DNA of 6,657 bases, from NCBI GenBank assembly GCA_025929655.1, contig JAICPV010000126.1:1-6657 (forward strand), read 5' to 3'. A program made the translations under genes and the position numbers. A model generated the notes under the pieces. That model had not been told where the DNA came from and ran no database searches. It saw only the letters and a list, made by a program, of their open reading frames with translations. Numbering within the stretch: the first letter of the stretch is position 1; every line of letters begins with the position of its first letter. This document shows positions 1 to 5,448 of the stretch, piece by piece. Source of the stretch: Pyrinomonadaceae bacterium. Lineage in GTDB: Bacteria; Acidobacteriota; Blastocatellia; Pyrinomonadales; Pyrinomonadaceae.

Positions 1-1585
1 CGTTGAACCAGAGAAATTCTATCGTCGTATACCAGCTCGCGATCCAAACCGAAGCGATCCCGAAAAGCAAACCGAAAAATGCGCCCCGCGAATTTGCGCG
101 CCTGACGACAAACGCAAGAACGAATACGCCGAGCAGCGAGCCGTAAAAGAACGAGCCGAATTTGTTCACGACTTCGATGAGCGACCCAAGATTTGTTGCA
201 AAGATCGCGACAATGCACGCGAATATCCCCCAGATAAAAGTCGAGATGCGGCCGACCGCGACGTAATGCCCGTCGGCGGCTTCCGGAGCATAAAGGCGCC
301 GGTAGAAATCTATCGTAGTCGCTGTTGCAAGTGCATTCAGTTCTGCCGAGATCGACGACATCGCCGCCGCAAAGATCGCCGCGATGATAAGGCCGATAAC
401 ACCCATCGGCATGTTCTGCAAAACGAACGTCGGGAAAACATAATTGACATCGTTGAAAGATGGGTTGCTCGTCGCCTTGACGAAATCGACCGCCTCTTTC
501 CTTGTCGCATTGAACTGCTTGTCAGCATCGACGTACGGCTGTCGAGCGGCCTCTCCTTGAACGGAATAATCGATCGCGGCCGATCGGCGTGTTTCCTGAG
601 CAGCGGCGTACTTTCCCTGTATCTCGCGAAACTGAATCGACTGCTCGGCTTTCGCGACCTCATAAGTATTAAAAACGATCGGGGGCGCGTTGAATTGATA
701 GAAAACGAAAACCAGAATCCCGATCAACAGAATAAAAAACTGCATTGGGATCTTTAGAAACGCGCTCATCAGCAGCGACGTTCGTCCTTCGTCGACTGAC
801 TTCGCCGTCAAAAACCGCTGCACCTGGCTTTGGTCACAGCCGAAATACCCCAACATCAGAAAAAGCCCGCCGATCAGCCCCGACCAGATCGTGTATTTCT
901 CCTGAAGGTTGAAACTCGTATCGACGGTATTCAGTTTGCCGAGACTTCCGGCGAGCCGCAGGCCGTCGAACAGGGATACACCTTCAGGAAAGCTTGATAT
1001 GATAACGATGAAACAGACGCCCAGCCCGAAAAAGATCACGAACATCTGCTTGACGTCCGTCCAGGTTACGGCCTGCACGCCGCCAAAAACGGTGTAGATC
1101 GTCGTCGACATCCCGATCGCGAAGATCGTCGCGATCAGGTTCCACCCGAAGACGATCGACAGCACGATCGCCGGCGCTGAGATGATCGTCCCGACACCGA
1201 GTCCGCGAGAGATCAGGAAGAAGAAGCTCGTCAGCGTTCGAACCTTTACATCAAAACGCTTTTCGAGATATTCGTACGCGGTGAATACGTTGGCGCGATG
1301 AAAGAACGGCACGACCGTTACGCACAAGATGATCATTGCGAACGGCAGCCCGTAATAAAACTGAATGAACCGCATTCCGTCCGCGTATGCCTGGCCGGTC
1401 GTGCCGACAAGCGTTATGGCCGAGAGCTGCGTCGCCATGACCGAAAGCCCGACGGCCCACCAAGGCAGCGAGCGGTGGGCAAGAAAATACCCCTCCTTCG
1501 TCTTGCTGTGCTTTGTCATGCGCACCCCGTCCCAGATCACGTAGGCGAGGTAAGCGACGACGATTAGCCAGTCGAGAAGATGCAT
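1..1585 (-). CDS. Sodium:solute symporter (SSS family), 3' end cut by window edge
   Basis: Inner-membrane Na+-coupled symporter of the SSS (LeuT-fold) family; the substrate cannot be told. Reading the minus strand from the ATG at 1585 gives 528 residues with no stop before base 1, so the C-terminus is missing, probably by a few tens of residues. About twelve hydrophobic segments are visible (roughly 4-18, 42-62, 76-96, 118-145, 149-172, 181-197, 233-250, 277-296, 382-409, 445-463, 479-494, 501-520). Family signatures: the first-helix region ATQLSAITLVGTTGQAY (51-67), GCDQSQVQRFL (249-259), and the AAAMSSISAELN segment (406-417), whose Ser-Ser pair matches the known Na2 site of the family. A hydrophilic insert lies at about 307-377. 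The start follows the stop of the small membrane gene by six bases, and the bases upstream (AAGCTGATTAAAA) contain no good Shine-Dalgarno, suggesting translational coupling. Family call very secure; substrate unknown. Confidence 0.95.
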   Translation of the reverse strand, partial: MHLLDWLIVVAYLAYVIWDGVRMTKHSKTKEGYFLAHRSLPWWAVGLSVMATQLSAITLVGTTGQAYADGMRFIQFYYGLPFAMIILCVTVVPFFHRANVFTAYEYLEKRFDVKVRTLTSFFFLISRGLGVGTIISAPAIVLSIVFGWNLIATIFAIGMSTTIYTVFGGVQAVTWTDVKQMFVIFFGLGVCFIVIISSFPEGVSLFDGLRLAGSLGKLNTVDTSFNLQEKYTIWSGLIGGLFLMLGYFGCDQSQVQRFLTAKSVDEGRTSLLMSAFLKIPMQFFILLIGILVFVFYQFNAPPIVFNTYEVAKAEQSIQFREIQGKYAAAQETRRSAAIDYSVQGEAARQPYVDADKQFNATRKEAVDFVKATSNPSFNDVNYVFPTFVLQNMPMGVIGLIIAAIFAAAMSSISAELNALATATTIDFYRRLYAPEAADGHYVAVGRISTFIWGIFACIVAIFATNLGSLIEVVNKFGSFFYGSLLGVFVLAFVVRRANSRGAFFGLLFGIASVWIASWYTTIEFLWFN

Positions 1586-1591
1586 TTTTAA

Positions 1592-1714
1592 TCAGCTTGA
1601 AAAATAACGAGAAAAGGCCCACAGCAGAGTGACCACCACGACGGTTGTAAGTACAACGGCGATATAAACGCGGTTCCAAAATGCCGGCGGCCTTTCTTCC
1701 GGATATTCGTTCAT
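1592..1714 (-). CDS. 40-residue single-pass membrane protein, candidate symporter accessory peptide
   Basis: I do not recognise a named family with certainty. The 40-residue product has a charged, proline-containing N-terminus (MNEYPEERPPAFWNR) followed by one strongly hydrophobic helix (about residues 16-35, rich in Val, Thr and Leu) and a short tail ending RYFSS. Charges suggest a cytoplasmic N-terminus and one transmembrane span. The ATG overlaps the mutL stop as ATGA, with a weak GAGGG at 1726-1730, 11 bases upstream. The stop lies six bases before the symporter ATG. Longer in-frame starts exist (up to 1783) but would extend deep into mutL. Tiny one-helix proteins encoded beside SSS or NSS transporters are known in other bacteria as small subunits or accessory proteins, so a partnership with the downstream symporter is a reasonable inference. 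Position, hydrophobic pattern and coupling argue that it is real; its function is not shown. Confidence 0.72.
   Translation of the reverse strand: MNEYPEERPPAFWNRVYIAVVLTTVVVVTLLWAFSRYFSS
1711..1714 (-). promoter_or_regulatory. ATGA stop/start overlap coupling mutL to the small membrane gene
   Basis: On the minus strand the last bases of mutL read ATGA: the ATG (1714-1712) starts the small membrane gene and the TGA (1713-1711) ends mutL. Four-base overlaps of this kind commonly allow a terminating ribosome to re-initiate. The weak, rather distant GAGGG supports dependence on this coupling. Confidence 0.75.
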
Positions 1715-3657
1715 GTTCGGTGGAACCCTCGCTCGATGTCTTTCATTGTCAGCCTCAAGATCACCGGCCGGCCGTGGGGACACGTGGTCGGTGACGAGGT
1801 CAGCAATAATTTATCGATCAGCCACTGCATTTTTTCCGGCGTCAGTTTCATATTGATCTTCACTGCGGCTTTACATGCAAGCGATGCGGCAATATCGTCA
1901 CGCAGCGTCGATTTCGCGGCCCCGCGTTTATCGACCTCGATATTATCCAGAATTTCAGCGAGCAAATTCTTTGCTTCGGCGGCCGGAAGATCTGTCGGGA
2001 TCGATTTGATCGCGATCGTGCGACCCGAAAGCTTCATAACGTCAAACCCTAGCTCTGCAAGCTGATCTTCGATCAATTGAAACGCTTCCGATTGCGCAGG
2101 TGTGAGATCAAGCGTTTCGGGAAGCAAGAGATTCTGAGATTCGGTCTCACGGCCGGTCTCGCGAGCGCGGTATTTATCGAAAAGGATGCGTTCGTGCGCG
2201 ACGTGCTGGTCCACGAGTAGCAGGCCTTCATCGTCAACCGCAATGATGAAGCTTTCATGAAGCTGCGCGATCGGACGGATCGCGTGGCCCGAAACGGCTG
2301 CGACTTCGGCTGGTTTGGCGAAACGTTCGGCGGAATTCATCGGTGGCAGGGCCACCGAATCCGCAGAGATCGCGGCCGGAGTCGGAACGTTTTCTTCGAA
2401 TTGCTCGAACGACCCATCCGTTTGCGACGGCGGAACAGAAAAGGCTTCTTCAATCGGCGGCGAATAGGAAAAATACGCGTCCGCATCTTCGCGAACTGCA
2501 ACAGGTGCAGGGATGTTAAGCGCAGGTTCGGAGGGTGCCGGCTCGCCAGCATCGAAATACATCTTCGGCTGATCGGCGAAGTATGGTGATTCGGTAGAGG
2601 CCGCCGCAGTCGATACAAAACGCTCTTCAACAGGCTCTTCGACCGGCTCACCATGAGCAACAATGCCGGCGCTCGCCAAGGCGTTTCGCACCGCTTCCGC
2701 GATCGCTTCCTTGACCGCTTCCGTCCGGCGAAATCGAACTTCCGTCTTGGCAGGATGCACATTTACGTCGATCTCTTCTAGCGGGACATCGACGAACAAA
2801 AACGCCACCGGATAAACGCCATGCGGTAGAACAGAGCGGTACCCTTCGAGCAATCCTCCCGCGATCGCCTTATCGCGTACGAACCTGCGATTCACGAAAA
2901 AATATTGCGAATCGCGATTGGTCCGCCGCTCGCGCGGAGCAGAAATGTACCCGGATACGGTGGCGGTAAATTCCCGGCCGCCGCGGACGGGCAAAAGGCT
3001 TTCAAGCAGCCCGGCGCCAAAAACCTGAAATGCGCGTTCGCGAAGATCCTTCGCCGGCGAAACCTGAAGGACCTCTCGACCGTTGTTCGTAAGTGTAAAT
3101 GCGATCTCAGGATGTGCCAGCGCATAATGCTGGACGATCGATGTCAGATGGTAATTCTCCGTAGCTTCCGACCGCATGAATTTTCGCCGAGCCGGCGTAT
3201 TAAAAAACAGGTCACGGACCGCGATCGTTGTGCCCGTTGGCCGGGCCGCATCGCGGACATCGATCAGCCGGCCGCCTTCGATCTGTACCAATGTCGCGGC
3301 AAGCTCGTCCTCGATCTTCGTTGTCAGCTCTACTTTTGCAACAGACGCGATCGACGCCAACGCTTCACCGCGGAATCCAAGCGTGCCGATGCGGCCGAGG
3401 TCCTCGGGTTCTTTGATCTTCGACGTCGCGTGCCGCTCGAAGGCCAGGATCGCGTCGTCGCGGGTCATCCCCTCGCCATTGTCGGAGATCTTCATCAATC
3501 GCCGGCCGCCAAGCTCGATGTCGATCGATATGCGCGTCGCGCCGGCGTCAATGGAATTCTCTATCAGCTCCTTGATCACGGACGCGGGCCGCTCGACCAC
3601 CTCGCCGGCGGCGATCTGGTTCGCGAGATTGTCCGAAAGGATCCTGATCTTATTCAT
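1711..3657 (-). CDS. mutL: DNA mismatch repair protein MutL, endonuclease type
   Basis: MutL links MutS mismatch recognition to strand incision and repair; it acts in the cytoplasm on DNA as a dimer. The product is 648 residues, close to the family norm. The GHKL ATPase domain occupies about 1-330: KELIENSIDAG (29-39, with E30 and N34 matching the catalytic Glu and Mg-binding Asn), DNGEGM (59-64), ERHATSKI (74-81), GFRGEAL (94-100), FFNTPARRKF (151-160) and DVNVHPAKTEVRF (297-309). A Pro/Ala/Glu-rich linker spans about 331-455. The C-terminal dimerisation/nuclease domain has DQHVAHE (483-489), ACK (594-596) and CPHGRP (626-631), the metal-site motifs of nicking MutL proteins absent from E. 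coli MutL. QNLLLP (508-513) fits a beta-clamp-binding motif. The chosen ATG gives the canonical MNKIRILSDNLANQIAAG beginning and overlaps the bshC stop as ATGA; no Shine-Dalgarno is evident. Confidence 0.98.
   Translation of the reverse strand: MNKIRILSDNLANQIAAGEVVERPASVIKELIENSIDAGATRISIDIELGGRRLMKISDNGEGMTRDDAILAFERHATSKIKEPEDLGRIGTLGFRGEALASIASVAKVELTTKIEDELAATLVQIEGGRLIDVRDAARPTGTTIAVRDLFFNTPARRKFMRSEATENYHLTSIVQHYALAHPEIAFTLTNNGREVLQVSPAKDLRERAFQVFGAGLLESLLPVRGGREFTATVSGYISAPRERRTNRDSQYFFVNRRFVRDKAIAGGLLEGYRSVLPHGVYPVAFLFVDVPLEEIDVNVHPAKTEVRFRRTEAVKEAIAEAVRNALASAGIVAHGEPVEEPVEERFVSTAAASTESPYFADQPKMYFDAGEPAPSEPALNIPAPVAVREDADAYFSYSPPIEEAFSVPPSQTDGSFEQFEENVPTPAAISADSVALPPMNSAERFAKPAEVAAVSGHAIRPIAQLHESFIIAVDDEGLLLVDQHVAHERILFDKYRARETGRETESQNLLLPETLDLTPAQSEAFQLIEDQLAELGFDVMKLSGRTIAIKSIPTDLPAAEAKNLLAEILDNIEVDKRGAAKSTLRDDIAASLACKAAVKINMKLTPEKMQWLIDKLLLTSSPTTCPHGRPVILRLTMKDIERGFHRT
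2293..2667 (-). other. Low-complexity interdomain linker of MutL
   Basis: Residues about 331-455 of MutL are rich in Pro, Ala, Glu and Ser, with repeated EPVEEPVEE-like stretches and no recognisable fold. This is the flexible linker normally found between the ATPase and C-terminal domains. Reading frame stays open throughout, so it is part of the gene and not an insertion that breaks it. Confidence 0.85.
3654..3657 (-). promoter_or_regulatory. ATGA stop/start overlap coupling bshC to mutL
   Basis: The end of bshC reads CGATGA on the minus strand: TGA (3656-3654) stops bshC and the overlapping ATG (3657-3655) starts mutL. The upstream bases (AATCCTTTATATACG) show no purine-rich ribosome binding site, so mutL translation probably depends on ribosomes finishing bshC. 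Confidence 0.8.
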
Positions 3658-5336
3658 CGTATATAAAGGATTCTGTGGTCCTTGTTGTTCACATCGATGG
3701 AGTCGTGAATCCACTCGATAAAGTTAACGCCATAAAGATTCGCAAAATGAGCAAAATTGAGCATTCGCTCCTGCAGGACATTTTCAGGATAAAGAGTAAC
3801 GAACAACGACCGAAGTCTTCTATTCGCAGTCTCGTCCTTTTGAATACGCGCTCGTTCGAATTTCGTTCTTAGAGCGCCGATATGATAGATGATCTTTCGC
3901 CTGCGAGTCGCTAGATTCGCCGAGAGCGTAGGATCTATTTGCGAAAGCTGTTGATCAAGCCGGTTCAATTCCGTATTTATCTTTTCTTCGACATCGGCGA
4001 AAACCCGCGACGTGTCCGGGTCGATCAGGCGCTCAATGATCTCCGGCAGAAGCGCATCGAAACCGCGAAATACGTCCTCAAATATCAGCTTGTACTTTTC
4101 ACTCGTCCGTGAATGCTTCGGCTCGACGACCGTAAAGCTCTGGCGGTGAAATATTGGTGTCGCGGGACGTTTCAGGATCCGATAGGCCTCGCTGTTTTGC
4201 GCGAAGTATGCGATCTCGGCACCGCCGCCGACGTAGCATATCGTCGGAAAAAGGAAGTCCTGCACGATCGGCCGCAGCATAACGCCCGCACTGAAACGTT
4301 CCGGCTCCGAGCGTGCGACGGCCGAAAGTTTTCCGGCGGTGAATTCGCTCTTCGAACCGGAAACGCGATATTTTCCGGAGTCCGTCCTCTTTATCGACGA
4401 ACGTCTGCCGTCATCGGAGTGCCAGAACAACGGAAAGTAGTTTTCGCCGATCAGCACCTGAGCATGATAGCCGTCGGCTTGGAGATCAGAGCTGCGCGTT
4501 CGCAAAGCAGCGACGACCTCTTCAGATCTTTCGATCGCCCCGGAAACGATCGGTCCGGCCAGCCGCTGGACGCGGTCGTCGAGCGGATCGAATATTACGA
4601 GGCCATATCTTTCAAATAATTTCGCCAGCGTCTTGCCGAAAGCCAGCCCGAAACTCGAACCGGCGGAATATGAATCACTGAGCAGCTTTACGATCTCCGG
4701 ACTCGAAACTGAAGACGCCATTGAGCCGAGCCAATCTGAGATCAGCGACTCGATCGAACTATCGAAAGCGATCTTTCCGACCGGCTTCCCGCGTTCGGGT
4801 TCGGGCACACTGAATCGCGTTTCCACGAGCTTGCCGTCGTGGCCTATCGCCCAGGCATTCGATACTTCCTCAAAATCGTGATCTTGGGTCGCGATCCAAA
4901 ACACGGGCACCGATTTCACCCCGCGTGCGTTCAATTCTTCCGAGATCCGGATCGCGGAAAGTGCTTTATAAATCGTGTACAGGGGCCCGGTGAACAGGCC
5001 TGCCTGCTGGCCGGTTAGCACGGCGACAGAAGCGGCATCTTTCAATTTCAGGACGTTTTCAGCTGACGCGCGGCCGCCGCCAAACGCCGCGTTTTGGTCC
5101 ATCAGCACTTCACACATCGCTTCCCTATCGACGAGGTGGCTCGCAAGCACTTCGTCCTTTCGCGAAGAAAGCTCGCCAATATTCGATACGGTAGACGGAA
5201 AATATTTTTGGAGTGAGACGGGGTCGCTAAGGTATTGAAGAAATAGTTTCGATTGGCCCGGAACGCGCGAAAAAGGAAGGTCCTCAAACCGCAGAACTGT
5301 TCGTTCGCTTTGCTCGCGACATGCTCCTTCCTGCAT
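3654..5336 (-). CDS. bshC: Putative cysteine ligase BshC (bacillithiol biosynthesis)
   Basis: BshC catalyses, or is required for, the last step of bacillithiol synthesis: adding cysteine to glucosaminyl-malate in the cytosol, giving the thiol that serves as a glutathione substitute. The product is 560 residues, slightly longer than the B. subtilis protein (about 540). Visible signatures in order: an N-terminal FEDLPFSRVPGQSKLFLQYL segment (17-36), the Rossmann-like core TGQQAGLFTGPLYTIYKA (108-125), PVFWIATQDHDFEEV (144-158), RPIVQDFLFPT (355-365) with a following GGGAEIAYFAQ (370-380), and a charged helical coiled-coil region (about 443-510) before a conserved-looking tail LQERMLNFAHFANLYG (521-536). 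In B. subtilis BshC, as I recall it, the core motif reads EDHD where this protein has QDHD. The ATG at 5336 is preceded by GGGAG (5349-5353), 12 bases away. First gene of the compact cluster, probably transcribed from the promoter at 5364-5392. bshA and bshB are not in the window. Confidence 0.95.
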   Translation of the reverse strand: MQEGACREQSERTVLRFEDLPFSRVPGQSKLFLQYLSDPVSLQKYFPSTVSNIGELSSRKDEVLASHLVDREAMCEVLMDQNAAFGGGRASAENVLKLKDAASVAVLTGQQAGLFTGPLYTIYKALSAIRISEELNARGVKSVPVFWIATQDHDFEEVSNAWAIGHDGKLVETRFSVPEPERGKPVGKIAFDSSIESLISDWLGSMASSVSSPEIVKLLSDSYSAGSSFGLAFGKTLAKLFERYGLVIFDPLDDRVQRLAGPIVSGAIERSEEVVAALRTRSSDLQADGYHAQVLIGENYFPLFWHSDDGRRSSIKRTDSGKYRVSGSKSEFTAGKLSAVARSEPERFSAGVMLRPIVQDFLFPTICYVGGGAEIAYFAQNSEAYRILKRPATPIFHRQSFTVVEPKHSRTSEKYKLIFEDVFRGFDALLPEIIERLIDPDTSRVFADVEEKINTELNRLDQQLSQIDPTLSANLATRRRKIIYHIGALRTKFERARIQKDETANRRLRSLFVTLYPENVLQERMLNFAHFANLYGVNFIEWIHDSIDVNNKDHRILYIR

Positions 5337-5363
5337 TGTTGGCTGGGGCTCCCGAATAGTGAA

Positions 5364-5392
5364 ATTATAAGTGGCGCGGGAACGCGGTACAA
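5364..5392 (-). promoter_or_regulatory. Putative sigma70 promoter for the bshC-mutL cluster
   Basis: On the minus strand a perfect TATAAT (5369-5364) is preceded, at exactly 17 bases, by TTGTAC (5392-5387), which matches TTGACA at three of six positions. A start about seven bases downstream, near 5357, would give a leader of roughly 20 bases that includes the GGGAG before the bshC ATG. The -10 is strong and the -35 weak; the position in the only large intergenic gap supports it, but it is a prediction. Confidence 0.55.
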
Positions 5393-5423
5393 ATCAAAAG
5401 AGACGCCCTTTTAAGAGCGTCTC
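5391..5423 (-). terminator. Rho-independent terminator after the propeller gene
   Basis: Read on the minus strand: GAGACGCTC (5423-5415), a six-base TTAAAA loop, GGGCGTCTC (5408-5400), then TTTTGATTT (5399-5391). The arms form nine pairs, one of them G-U. The T-tract follows only on the minus strand, so the terminator is directional and serves the gene ending at 5449, 25 bases before the stem. Confidence 0.85.
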
Positions 5424-5448
5424 CAATAGTCTTCACTTTGCGAACCGG

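Noticed and set aside
266..757. 163-codon plus-strand frame opposite the symporter
   Set aside because: The minus strand here encodes conserved SSS helices; the plus-strand product is Arg-rich with no domain-like pattern.
1763..1776. GC palindrome around GGCCGGCC
   Set aside because: It is short, lies in the conserved CPHGRP region of mutL, and follows from the codons; no partner repeat or loop of note.
1715..1783. Longer 63-codon version of the small membrane gene
   Set aside because: The extra 23 residues lie in another frame of the mutL 3' end and add nothing membrane-like; the ATG overlapping the mutL stop fits the pattern of the cluster.
2905..3666. 253-codon open frame on the plus strand opposite mutL
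   Set aside because: It lies wholly antisense to conserved MutL ATPase motifs, is Arg-rich and low in recognisable structure, and is a shadow of codon bias.
3658..3714. Upstream in-frame ATG for mutL that would add 19 residues
   Set aside because: The added residues precede the canonical MutL N-terminus, are not conserved in the family, and the inner ATG makes a neat ATGA overlap with bshC.
5284..5322. Short out-of-frame 12-codon frame inside the start of bshC, preceded by a purine-rich AGGAAGGAG
   Set aside because: The purine stretch is codons 2-5 of bshC and sits only one base from the ATG, too close for normal initiation; probably chance.
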